From Pseudomonas sp. PDM04 (GTDB taxonomy: Bacteria; Pseudomonadota; Gammaproteobacteria; Pseudomonadales; Pseudomonadaceae): a stretch of DNA of 64,000 nt. The notes under the pieces were generated by a model. It had not been told where the DNA came from and made no database searches. It saw only the letters and a list, made by a program, of their open reading frames with translations. The stretch is from positions 1 through 64,000 of the forward strand of contig NZ_JACVAI010000007.1 in assembly GCF_014851765.1 (NCBI RefSeq). Reading direction: 5' to 3'. How positions within the stretch are numbered: the stretch's first letter is position 1; the number at the start of each line of letters is the position of its first letter. Below are positions 52,566-60,192 of this stretch, piece after piece. The translations under genes and the position numbers were made by a program.

Positions 52566-52601
52566 TGCACAAACCGGATAAAGGTCTGCACCCCGCGGAT
52601 A
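52566..52601 (+). promoter_or_regulatory. Tandem BenR/XylS boxes of the benA promoter
   Basis: Two direct repeats fit TGCA-N6-GGNTA exactly: TGCACAAACCGGATA (52566-52580) and TGCACCCCGCGGATA (52587-52601), 21 bases apart. This is the spacing of XylS sites at the Pm promoter. The second box ends where a -35 would lie, and TAGCAT at 52623-52628 is a fitting -10. Confidence 0.85.
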
Positions 52602-52664
52602 GTCCGCCCCATCGCCCCGTCCTAGCATGGCACTGCCTGAACAATAACAATGGAGGCGGCGGCC

Positions 52665-54029
52665 ATGACCCTGCGACCCGAATACCTTCAAGCCCTGCTC
52701 GAAGACGATCCCGAACAAGGCCTCTATCGCTGCAAGCGCGAGATGTTCACCGATCCCCGCCTGTTCGACCTGGAGATGCAACACATCTTCGAAGGCAACT
52801 GGCTGTACCTGGCCCACGAAAGCCAGATCCCCAACGTCAACGACTTCTACACCACCACCATGGGACGCCAGTCGATCTTCATCGCGCGCAACAAGGACGG
52901 TGTGCTCAATGCCTTTATCAACGCCTGCAGTCATCGCGGTGCGACCCTGTGTCGGCACAAGTCCGGCAACAAAAGCTCCTACACCTGTCCGTTTCATGGC
53001 TGGACCTTCAACAACTCCGGCAAACTGCTCAAAGTCAAAGACCCGGCCAATGCCGGTTATCCGTCGAGTTTCAACTGCGACGGCTCCCACGACCTGACCC
53101 GGGTAGCGCGTTTCGAATCCTACCGGGGCTTTCTGTTCGGCAGCCTCAAGGCGGACGTCCTGCCGCTGGTCGAGCATTTGGGCGAGTCGGCGAAGATCAT
53201 CGACATGATCGTCGACCAATCGCCCGATGGCCTGGAAGTGCTGCGCGGATCCTCCAGCTACCTCTATGAAGGCAACTGGAAACTCACCGCCGAAAACGGC
53301 GCCGACGGTTACCACGTCAGCTCCGTGCACTGGAACTACGCCGCCACCCAGAACCAGCGCAAGCAGCGCGAGGCCGGCGACAGCAACCCGACCATGAGCG
53401 CCGGCAGCTGGGCCAAGCAGGGCGGCGGTTTCTACTCGTTCGACAAGGGCCACATGCTGCTCTGGACCCGCTGGGCCAACCCCGAGGATCGTCCGCTGTA
53501 TGAGCGTCGCGATGAGCTGGCGCAGGATTTCGGCAAGGCACGCGCCGACTGGATGATCGAGAACTCGCGCAACCTGTGCCTGTACCCGAACGTGTACCTG
53601 ATGGACCAGTTCAGCTCGCAGATCCGCGTCGCCCGGCCGATCTCGGTGGATCGCACGGAAATCACCATCTACTGCATCGCCCCCAAAGGCGAAAGCGACC
53701 ATGCGCGTTCCAGCCGCATTCGCCAGTACGAGGATTTTTTCAACGTCAGCGGCATGGCGACACCGGACGACCTGGAGGAATTCCGCGCCTGCCAGACCAG
53801 CTACAAGGGCAGCGTCACCACCTGGAACGACATGTCCCGAGGCGCCGAGCACTGGATCGAAGGCGCCGACGAGGCCTCCCGGGAAATCGACTTGCACCCG
53901 CTGCTCAGCGGTGTGCGCACCGAAGACGAAGGCCTGTTCGTGCTGCAACACAAATACTGGCAACAAACCATGCTCGCGGCCCTGGCCAGCGAACAGGCGA
54001 AGTTGATCGCGGTGGAGGATGTGCAATGA
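52665..54029 (+). CDS. benA: Benzoate 1,2-dioxygenase large (alpha) subunit
   Basis: 454 residues from ATG 52665 behind GGAGG. Rieske centre: Cys-x-His in NACSHRGATLC and Cys-x2-His in TCPFHGW. The mononuclear iron site includes the two His of DGYHVSSVHW. With BenB and BenC it converts benzoate to the cis-diol 1,2-dihydroxycyclohexa-3,5-diene-1-carboxylate. It overlaps benB by four bases. Confidence 0.95.
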   Translation: MTLRPEYLQALLEDDPEQGLYRCKREMFTDPRLFDLEMQHIFEGNWLYLAHESQIPNVNDFYTTTMGRQSIFIARNKDGVLNAFINACSHRGATLCRHKSGNKSSYTCPFHGWTFNNSGKLLKVKDPANAGYPSSFNCDGSHDLTRVARFESYRGFLFGSLKADVLPLVEHLGESAKIIDMIVDQSPDGLEVLRGSSSYLYEGNWKLTAENGADGYHVSSVHWNYAATQNQRKQREAGDSNPTMSAGSWAKQGGGFYSFDKGHMLLWTRWANPEDRPLYERRDELAQDFGKARADWMIENSRNLCLYPNVYLMDQFSSQIRVARPISVDRTEITIYCIAPKGESDHARSSRIRQYEDFFNVSGMATPDDLEEFRACQTSYKGSVTTWNDMSRGAEHWIEGADEASREIDLHPLLSGVRTEDEGLFVLQHKYWQQTMLAALASEQAKLIAVEDVQ

Positions 54030-54514
54030 ACATTGACCATGACCGCGTGCGCGACTTTCTCTATCGCGAAGCACGTTACCTCGATGACCGGCAATGGGAT
54101 GAATGGCTGGAGCTGTACGCCCCCGACGCGACCTTCTGGATGCCGTCCTGGGACGATAACGACGAGCTGACCGAAGACCCGCAGCGGGAAATCTCGCTGA
54201 TCTGGTACGGCGACCGCACCGGCCTGGAAGACCGCATCTTCCGCATCAAGACCGAGCGTTCCAGCGCCAGCGTGCCGGACACCCGCACCTCGCACAACAT
54301 CAGCAACATCGAGTTGCTGGAGCAGGCCGACGGACTGTGCAAGGTGCGCTTCAACTGGCACACCCTGAGCTTTCGCTACAAGACCGTCGACAGCTACTTC
54401 GGCAGCAGTTTCTACACCCTGGACGTGCGTGGCGAGAACCCGCTGATCAAGACCAAGAAAGTGATCCTGAAGAACGACTACGTTCGGCAGGTCATCGATG
54501 TCTATCACTTGTGA
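54026..54514 (+). CDS. benB: Benzoate 1,2-dioxygenase small (beta) subunit
   Basis: 162 residues with the ring-hydroxylating beta-subunit fold (FLYREARYLDDRQWDEWLEL, DTRTSHNISNIELLE). It is structural in the dioxygenase alpha3-beta3 complex. It starts in the benA stop (ATGA) and ends 10 bases before the benC start. Confidence 0.95.
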   Translation: MNIDHDRVRDFLYREARYLDDRQWDEWLELYAPDATFWMPSWDDNDELTEDPQREISLIWYGDRTGLEDRIFRIKTERSSASVPDTRTSHNISNIELLEQADGLCKVRFNWHTLSFRYKTVDSYFGSSFYTLDVRGENPLIKTKKVILKNDYVRQVIDVYHL

Positions 54515-54524
54515 GGCCGGCGTC

Positions 54525-55538
54525 ATGACTCATTCCATTGCATTCAATTTCGAAGACGGCGTCACCCGTTTCATCGACGCCAACGTGGGCGAAACCGTGG
54601 CCGACGCCGCGTATCGCCAGGGCATCAATATCCCGCTGGACTGTCGCGACGGCGCCTGCGGCACCTGCAAGTGTTTCGCCGAGGCCGGCCAGTACGACCT
54701 GGGCGAGGAGTACATCGAAGATGCCCTCAGCCCGGAAGAGGCGGAACAGGGCTTTGTCCTGACCTGCCAGATGCGCGCGCAGAGCGATTGCGTGGTGCGG
54801 GTTCCGACGTCCTCCGAGGTGTGCCGCACCCGCCAGGCCAGCTACGAGGCGACCATCAGTGCGGTGCGCCAGTTGTCCGACAGCACCATTGCGCTGTCGA
54901 TCAAGGGCGAGTCCTTGAGCAAGCTGGCGTTTCTGCCGGGGCAGTACGTCAATCTGGGGATTCCCGGCAGCGAGCAGACCCGCGCCTATTCGTTCAGCTC
55001 GTTGCAGCGCGACGGCGAAGTCAGTTTTCTGATTCGCAACGTGCCGGGTGGCCTGATGAGCCGGTTTCTCACCGGCATGGCCAAGGCTGGCGACAGCATG
55101 AGCCTGGCCGGCCCCCTGGGCAGTTTCTACCTGCGGGAGATCCGTCGGCCCTTGTTGCTGCTGGCCGGTGGCACCGGGCTCGCACCGTTCACCGCGATGC
55201 TGGAGAAAATCGCCGAGCAGGGCAGTGCGCATCCGCTGCATTTGATCTACGGCGTGACCCACGATTTCGACCTGGTGGAACTGGATCGTCTGGAAGCCCT
55301 TGCCGCACGCATCCCTCACTTCACCTACAGCGCCTGCGTGGCCAGCCCCGACAGCCAGCATCCGCTCAAGGGCTATGTGACCCAGCACATCGAGCCACGG
55401 CACCTGAACGATGGCGACGTCGACGTCTACCTGTGCGGCCCGCCGCCGATGGTCGAAGCGGTGAGCCGTTACCTCGGCGAGCAGGGCATCCGGCCGGCGA
55501 ATTTCTACTACGAGAAATTCGCAGCCAGCGCCGCGTGA
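54525..55538 (+). CDS. benC: Benzoate 1,2-dioxygenase electron-transfer reductase
   Basis: 337 residues from ATG 54525 behind GAGG. Plant-type [2Fe-2S] domain with Cys40, Cys45, Cys48 (CRDGACGTC) and Cys81. An FAD domain follows (RAYSFSS), then an NAD domain (GGTGLAPF, LCGPPPMVE). It passes electrons from NADH to BenA. An unusual point is the 150-base gap with a REPIN before benD. Confidence 0.95.
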   Translation: MTHSIAFNFEDGVTRFIDANVGETVADAAYRQGINIPLDCRDGACGTCKCFAEAGQYDLGEEYIEDALSPEEAEQGFVLTCQMRAQSDCVVRVPTSSEVCRTRQASYEATISAVRQLSDSTIALSIKGESLSKLAFLPGQYVNLGIPGSEQTRAYSFSSLQRDGEVSFLIRNVPGGLMSRFLTGMAKAGDSMSLAGPLGSFYLREIRRPLLLLAGGTGLAPFTAMLEKIAEQGSAHPLHLIYGVTHDFDLVELDRLEALAARIPHFTYSACVASPDSQHPLKGYVTQHIEPRHLNDGDVDVYLCGPPPMVEAVSRYLGEQGIRPANFYYEKFAASAA

Positions 55539-55563
55539 GCCGCGCGCCAAGCAACGGTATCGC

Positions 55564-55655
55564 CACTGTGGGAGCGAGCCTGCTCGCGATAAGGGCGCGT
55601 CAGTCAGCATGGGGATGCCTGTGAACCCATCACGAGCAGGCTCGCTTCCACAGGG
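55564..55655. repeat. REPIN inside the ben cluster
   Basis: Inverted copies CACTGTGGGAGCGAGCCTGC and ATCACGAGCAGGCTCGCTTC, the second slightly degenerate, lie between benC and benD. This splits what is usually a tight operon. Confidence 0.9.
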
Positions 55656-55688
55656 GGCTTGTTTCGTCCGAGAATTCTTGAGGTACAC

Positions 55689-56462
55689 ATGAACCGATTT
55701 CACGAAAAAGTCGCGCTGGTCACGGGCGCTGCCCAGGGTATCGGCCAGCGCGTGGCCGAGCGTCTGGCGGCGGAAGGGGCGAAGCTGATAGTGGTGGATC
55801 GCTCCGAACGGGTGTTCGAGGTGCAGCAGCAACTGGCGGTGAGCTGCCAGGTGTTGGCGCTGACTGCCGATCTCGAGCAGTACGAGGAGTGCAGCCGGGT
55901 GATGCAAACCGCCATCGAGCGCTTCGGTCGGCTCGATGTGCTGGTCAATAATGTCGGCGGCACAATCTGGGCCAAGCCGTTCGAGCATTACCAGGCGTCG
56001 CAGATCGAGGCCGAGGTTCGCCGTTCACTGTTTCCGACACTCTGGTGCTGCCATGCCGCATTGCCGTACATGCTGGAGCAGGGCAGTGGCTCGATCGTCA
56101 ACGTGTCGTCCATCGCCACCCGCAGTGTCAATCGTGTGCCCTACGGTGCGGCGAAAGGCGGGGTCAATGCATTGACCGCGTGCCTGGCGTTCGAGACGGC
56201 CGGGCGCGGGGTGCGGGTCAATGCGACGGCACCGGGCGGCACTGAAGCACCGCCCCGGGTGATTGCGCGCAACAGCGCGCCGCAGAGCGAGGAGGAAAAA
56301 GTCTGGTACCAGCAAATCGTCGACCAGACCCTCGACAGCAGTTTGATGAAGCGCTACGGCACGCTGGATGAGCAGGCGGGGGCGATCCTGTTCCTGGCCA
56401 GCGACGAGGCGTCCTACATCACGGGCGTGACCCTGCCGGTGGGGGGTGGTGACCTGGGTTGA
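55689..56462 (+). CDS. benD: Benzoate cis-diol (1,6-dihydroxycyclohexa-2,4-diene-1-carboxylate) dehydrogenase
   Basis: 257 residues, classical SDR: TGAAQGIGQ near the start, NNVGG, and PYGAAKGGV with catalytic Tyr and Lys. It oxidises and decarboxylates the BenABC product to catechol, the substrate of CatA. ATG 55689 follows TTGAGG. No benzoate transporter (benK/benE) or porin gene follows; the next gene is a convergent NUDIX gene. Confidence 0.93.
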   Translation: MNRFHEKVALVTGAAQGIGQRVAERLAAEGAKLIVVDRSERVFEVQQQLAVSCQVLALTADLEQYEECSRVMQTAIERFGRLDVLVNNVGGTIWAKPFEHYQASQIEAEVRRSLFPTLWCCHAALPYMLEQGSGSIVNVSSIATRSVNRVPYGAAKGGVNALTACLAFETAGRGVRVNATAPGGTEAPPRVIARNSAPQSEEEKVWYQQIVDQTLDSSLMKRYGTLDEQAGAILFLASDEASYITGVTLPVGGGDLG

Positions 56463-56825
56463 CTACAGACGACGCTGAAACGCCCTGAGGATCTTGAGGG
56501 TCGCTTCGCTGGTGTCCAGGTTCTGCACCGCATTCAACGGATACCACTGGCAATCGAAGATTTCATTCAGCGGACGCGCCTCGTCCTGGTTCAGCACCGA
56601 CGCCTCATAGACGTGGTGTCGGGTGTTGCCTGTTTCCAGTTGCATCAGGTACAGCACATCGTCGACATCCAGCCCGGTTTCTTCCTGCAGTTCGCGCATG
56701 GCCGCGCCAGCGATGGTCTCGCCGGGTTCGACCTTTCCCCCGGGCAGCGTCCAGCGACACCTGGGCTTGCGCACCAGGAGAATGTGCCGGTCCTGCTCGC
56801 AGATGACGGTTGCACGTACTTTCAT
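56463..56825 (-). CDS. NUDIX hydrolase
   Basis: A 120-residue protein with a complete NUDIX box (GGKVEPGETIAGAAMRELQE, then ETGL). It hydrolyses a nucleoside diphosphate linked to another group; the substrate cannot be told. Its stop codon abuts that of benD (convergent, no gap). Confidence 0.9.
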   Translation of the reverse strand: MKVRATVICEQDRHILLVRKPRCRWTLPGGKVEPGETIAGAAMRELQEETGLDVDDVLYLMQLETGNTRHHVYEASVLNQDEARPLNEIFDCQWYPLNAVQNLDTSEATLKILRAFQRRL

Positions 56826-57038
56826 GTGTTACCTAATAGCTCATTGCCACAATACTGTCATAAAAATGCAATATTCAGGCCGGGGCCCGTTTTTCGGGGG
56901 TTCTGCAGGGTTGGAGGTGGGGTCTGGACCTAAAGTGCGGTTGGATGTTGGTATTTTGTCGCGACGTCTGGTCCGCAATGGTGCGAAAAGTGGGTGTAAG
57001 GTAGGCGTGACGAAACCGTACCGAAATGGAGGTAGCTC

Positions 57039-57227
57039 ATGAGCGTTCCGATGCTGAACAAGATGCACATGAACGGGTATGACGTGGTCAGCGTGAACAA
57101 CGGCCCCTGGCGGGTCTGCACCCAGGGCGATCGCCTGGCAGCCTTTGCCAGCCGGGAGGAGGCGTTGGCGTTCGCGGCGTCCCTGCCAGGCTACAAGGCT
57201 CGAGCCAAAAAGCCCGCGGCCCGCTGA
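57039..57227 (+). CDS. Small conserved hypothetical protein
   Basis: A 62-residue protein behind GGAGGT. It has a short beta-beta-alpha pattern (YDVVSVNNGPWRVCTQGDRL, FASREEALAFAASL) resembling DUF2188-like small domains, and a basic tail. Function unknown. A REP hairpin follows its stop. Confidence 0.68.
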   Translation: MSVPMLNKMHMNGYDVVSVNNGPWRVCTQGDRLAAFASREEALAFAASLPGYKARAKKPAAR

Positions 57228-57238
57228 ACGGTCGCTTT

Positions 57239-57266
57239 TGTGGGAGCGAACCTGCTCGCTCCCACA
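57239..57266. repeat. Short REP hairpin
   Basis: Perfect eleven-base arms TGTGGGAGCGA and TCGCTCCCACA with a six-base loop. It lies between convergent small genes and is probably also a transcript end. Confidence 0.8.
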
Positions 57267-57287
57267 GTGTTTCAGCACGACCGGTTT

Positions 57288-57557
57288 TTATGAGGGTGAA
57301 CCCTTGTCGTCACCCGTCACGCCGTGTTTGTTGCGGCTGATCGTCTTGGCCTTCACTTCCTCGGCGTACCCCGCCAGTCGTTGTTCGTCGCCCTGAAACA
57401 GGTCGCATAACCTGTGTACGGCCTGCGCATCCACATCGTTGCCCGCCTGGCGCAGCTGTTCCGCCAGGCGCAACAGCTCGACCGCCGACCATCTCAGGTC
57501 GGACGCGATGCCTTGCAAGTCTCGTCGGAGTTCGTTTTCAGATTCGTTGAGCCACAT
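57288..57557 (-). CDS. Small hypothetical protein
   Basis: An 89-residue helical, charged protein (MWLNESENELRRDLQGIASD, LRLAEQLRQAGNDVDAQAVH). GGAGACCGTC precedes the ATG. It resembles a short coiled coil. No domain recognised. Divergent from the lipoprotein gene at 57649. Confidence 0.65.
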   Translation of the reverse strand: MWLNESENELRRDLQGIASDLRWSAVELLRLAEQLRQAGNDVDAQAVHRLCDLFQGDEQRLAGYAEEVKAKTISRNKHGVTGDDKGSPS

Positions 57558-57648
57558 GACGGTCTCCTGAACATTCCCAGCTACGAAATTTTAGTCCCGA
57601 TTTCCTGGGCAACGAGCTACATTTTCTTTTTTCAGATAAGGAAGCACG

Positions 57649-57984
57649 ATGCGGACTTTGATGGCGGGAATCGTAGCGGGGTTGTTGACGGGATGCTCCT
57701 TGCCCGCCTCTGTGGTGCCGGGTGAGCCAAACCTCAGCAAATACAGTGAAAAGCCACCCAAAGAGTACGCCGCCTGTGTGTTGCCGGCCTGGCAGAAGGA
57801 AGTGCCCAAGGCCACGCAAACCGGGATATCCAACGGCTACCGGATCAAGGCGCCCGGCATCATCACGGCCGATGAGATTCTCGAGATCGTGAAGTCGAAA
57901 GACGGCAGCCGGGTGTCGCTGTATCAGGGGCCGCCGTGGGCCAAGTCCGGTGCGTTGCGCGAAGCCGTTCGCGATTGCCTGTGA
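57649..57984 (+). CDS. Small lipoprotein, unknown function
   Basis: 111 residues with a short signal peptide and lipobox LLTGC (Cys at 16). The mature part contains two further Cys (AACVLP, and the next-to-last residue) and a GPPWAKSGALREAV stretch. Probably an outer-membrane lipoprotein. It is convergent with the Rrf2 gene, with three bases between. Confidence 0.75.
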   Translation: MRTLMAGIVAGLLTGCSLPASVVPGEPNLSKYSEKPPKEYAACVLPAWQKEVPKATQTGISNGYRIKAPGIITADEILEIVKSKDGSRVSLYQGPPWAKSGALREAVRDCL

Positions 57985-57987
57985 GGA

Positions 57988-58554
57988 TCAATCGGTGACT
58001 TCGGTCGCCGGGATCAACTGATCGTCCTTGGCCGGGCCGGCACTGCTTTTCCTGTCCCGCCGGTCGTTGAGCCACTCATCGACCTTGCCATTGAACTCAG
58101 CGGGCGCCTTGCGTCCCACTCTCCTGGCCAGATCGAGAATCGTCTGCTGGGCGAGTGCCTCCTCCATGCGTTTTTGCGCAGTCAGCATCACGGCATGGAT
58201 GGCGCAGTGGCCCGCTGTGGCCCAATCGGGCGTGCAGCCTTCGAACAGGGCGCAACGTCCACGGATCTCGCGGCATTCGAAGATCTGTTTCTGTCCGTCG
58301 ATGGCATTGACGATGTCGAGCACACTGATCTCGTCGGAAGGCCGCGCCAGCTTGAACCCGCCTCGCACACCCTCGGTCGCCACCACCAGTTTTGCCTTGG
58401 CCAGTTTGGTGAAGATTTTCGCCAGATAGTCCAGCGGCACGCCTTGCAGCTCCGCCAGATCGCGCACGCTCGCCTCACGGGTGTCGCCGCAATTGCCCAC
58501 CAGGAAAATCAGGCAGTGAATGCCGTACTCAACGCCCGCGCTGTAAAGAGACAT
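57988..58554 (-). CDS. Rrf2 family transcriptional regulator
   Basis: 188 residues: N-terminal winged helix (VRDLAELQGVPLDYLAKIFTKL) and three Cys (94, 101 and 107, in CREIRGRC and EGC) positioned as in Fe-S-binding Rrf2 proteins such as NsrR and IscR. It probably senses redox or nitric oxide stress through an iron-sulfur cluster (inference). It is divergent from an NADH-dehydrogenase-like gene, with a perfect palindrome between them. Confidence 0.88.
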   Translation of the reverse strand: MSLYSAGVEYGIHCLIFLVGNCGDTREASVRDLAELQGVPLDYLAKIFTKLAKAKLVVATEGVRGGFKLARPSDEISVLDIVNAIDGQKQIFECREIRGRCALFEGCTPDWATAGHCAIHAVMLTAQKRMEEALAQQTILDLARRVGRKAPAEFNGKVDEWLNDRRDRKSSAGPAKDDQLIPATEVTD

Positions 58555-58678
58555 GTCAATCTCCGACTAATGTTGTCGCAAATGTTAGCAGCCGCTCGCT
58601 CAGTAGGCAACGATCGCCTTTTTCTGCCGAAACCCAATATGCCTTGATCTTGTTCTGTGTCTTGGCATCGAAGGGTTT

Positions 58679-58691
58679 GATAGTCACTATC
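58679..58691. promoter_or_regulatory. Palindrome between the Rrf2 gene and the NADH-dehydrogenase-like gene
   Basis: GATAGT-C-ACTATC, six-base perfect arms, 116 bases before the plus gene and 125 after the minus gene start. It is a candidate operator of the Rrf2 protein (inference). Confidence 0.45.
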
Positions 58692-58806
58692 GAGAAAAAC
58701 CGATTGCTTTAACAAACTAGGATCAATACAGTCGTAGTTGTTCGGTCGACGCTGGCAATGCCCGACCTTCTAACAATCATTGATCGGCCTTCTCGGAGCG
58801 TTAAAG

Positions 58807-60009
58807 ATGAAACAGCACATCCTGGTAATCGGTGCAGGTTTTGGTGGCATGTGGACGGCGGTGAGCGCCACTCGCCTGTTCAATATCCATGACCGCAACG
58901 ATGTGGAAGTCACCGTCCTGGCCCCGCAGGCCGAGCTGCGCGTGCGTCCGCGTTTCTACGAGCCGAATGCCCACCAGTTGGCTGCGCCGATTGGCGACCT
59001 GCTCGATGCCGTTGGCGTGAAGTTCGTCAAGGGCACTGCCGACAGCATCGACGTTGCGCAAAAACGTGTGGGCTACATCGATGCATCGGGTGCCAAACAG
59101 GTGTGCAGCTACGACAAACTCGTTCTGGCCACCGGTAGCCGCCTTGCCATTCCGCCCACCAGCGGTGTGGTCGAGCATGCGTTCGACGTCGACCAGATCG
59201 AGCAGGCCGTGCGCCTGGAAAACCACCTGAAATCTCTGGCCAGCCTGCCGGAGAGCAAATCGCGCAACACCGTCGTCGTCGCCGGTGGCGGTTTCACCGG
59301 GATTGAAACGGCGACCGAAATGACCGCACGTCTGCGGACAATTCTCGGTGAGCAGGCCGACATCGACGTGATCATCGTTGATCGCGGTGACCGGATTGGC
59401 GGCTCGATGGGGGAAGAAATTGCCAAGTCGATCGAAGAAGCCAGTATCGAGACAGGTGTGAAGTGGCACTTGAAGGCGTCGGTGGAATCCGTGGATGCCA
59501 ACGGCGTCAATCTCAGCGATGGCCAGCGCATCGAGGCCCAGACAGTGGTCTGGACCACCGGCGTGCGCGCCAGCTCGCTGACAGAGCAGATTCCGGCAGA
59601 GCGCGATCACCTCGGCCGCCTGCACGTCGACAGCCATTTGAAGGTCATCGGTCAGGACGACATCTTCGCCACTGGCGACGTGGCCTACGCCGCCTCGGAC
59701 GATATTGGCAACCACGCGCTGATGACCTGCCAGCACGCGATCATGCTGGGTCGCTACGCGGGCAATAACGTTGCCGCCCAGATCCTGGGCGTGGATGCGC
59801 TCCCCTACAGCCAGCCCAAGTACGTCACTTGCCTGGACCTGGGCGCCTGGGGCGCGGTGTACACCGAGGGCTGGGACCGCCAGGTCAAGCTGGTCAGGCA
59901 GGAGGGCAAGAACCTGAAAACCCAGATCAACACCGTGTGGATCTACCCGCCAGCGGCCAACCGTGAAGCCGCGTGGGCCGCTGCCGATCCGCTGATCCCG
60001 ATCGCCTGA
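58807..60009 (+). CDS. NDH-2-like NAD(P)/FAD-dependent oxidoreductase
   Basis: 400 residues. FAD site ILVIGAGFGGMWTAV at about 5-19, NAD site VVVAGGGFTGIETATEM in the middle and a late DDIFATGDVA motif. This is the type II NADH dehydrogenase/pyridine nucleotide-disulfide family, membrane-associated enzymes that pass electrons from NADH to quinone. The ATG is preceded by GGAG. Divergent from the Rrf2 regulator gene, which probably controls it. Confidence 0.87.
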   Translation: MKQHILVIGAGFGGMWTAVSATRLFNIHDRNDVEVTVLAPQAELRVRPRFYEPNAHQLAAPIGDLLDAVGVKFVKGTADSIDVAQKRVGYIDASGAKQVCSYDKLVLATGSRLAIPPTSGVVEHAFDVDQIEQAVRLENHLKSLASLPESKSRNTVVVAGGGFTGIETATEMTARLRTILGEQADIDVIIVDRGDRIGGSMGEEIAKSIEEASIETGVKWHLKASVESVDANGVNLSDGQRIEAQTVVWTTGVRASSLTEQIPAERDHLGRLHVDSHLKVIGQDDIFATGDVAYAASDDIGNHALMTCQHAIMLGRYAGNNVAAQILGVDALPYSQPKYVTCLDLGAWGAVYTEGWDRQVKLVRQEGKNLKTQINTVWIYPPAANREAAWAAADPLIPIA

Positions 60010-60016
60010 TATCCCC

Positions 60017-60120
60017 CCTGCAGGAGCGAGCCTGCTCGCGATGGACGTTAACGATGACGCTGACTGCCTGGATGTCCGCGTTGTCCTTGCGCCCCTCGCG
60101 AGCGAGCTCGTTCCAACAGG
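60017..60120. repeat. REPIN with long conserved spacer
   Basis: Left core CAGGAGCGAGCCTGCTCGCG, a spacer with AACGATGACGC and TGGATGTCCGCGTTGTCC, and right core CTCGCGAGCGAGCTCGTTCC. The spacer matches that of 10941-11050 closely. Confidence 0.88.
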
Positions 60121-60123
60121 TGC

Positions 60124-60184
60124 TTGCTTCTGTGAAATATCACCTGTATTTTTTCATGAAATTTAAATAACAAAATTTCATGAG
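60124..60184 (+). promoter_or_regulatory. Promoter and TTTCATGA boxes of the gamma-glutamylputrescine-type operon
   Basis: TTGCTT (60124-60129), 17 bases, then TATTTT (60147-60152) fit -35/-10 spacing. TTTCATGAAA at 60152-60161 is a perfect palindrome and TTTCATGAG at 60176-60184 repeats it 24 bases on. GTGAAATATCAC lies between -35 and -10. These are candidate operators for the XRE-cupin regulator encoded within the operon. Confidence 0.5.
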
Positions 60185-60192
60185 CCCTCTAC

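Noticed and set aside
49943..52612. 889-residue open frame on the minus strand
   Set aside because: It lies antisense over catB, catC, catA and benR, all with clear family motifs. Long antisense frames are a normal effect of high GC codon use here.
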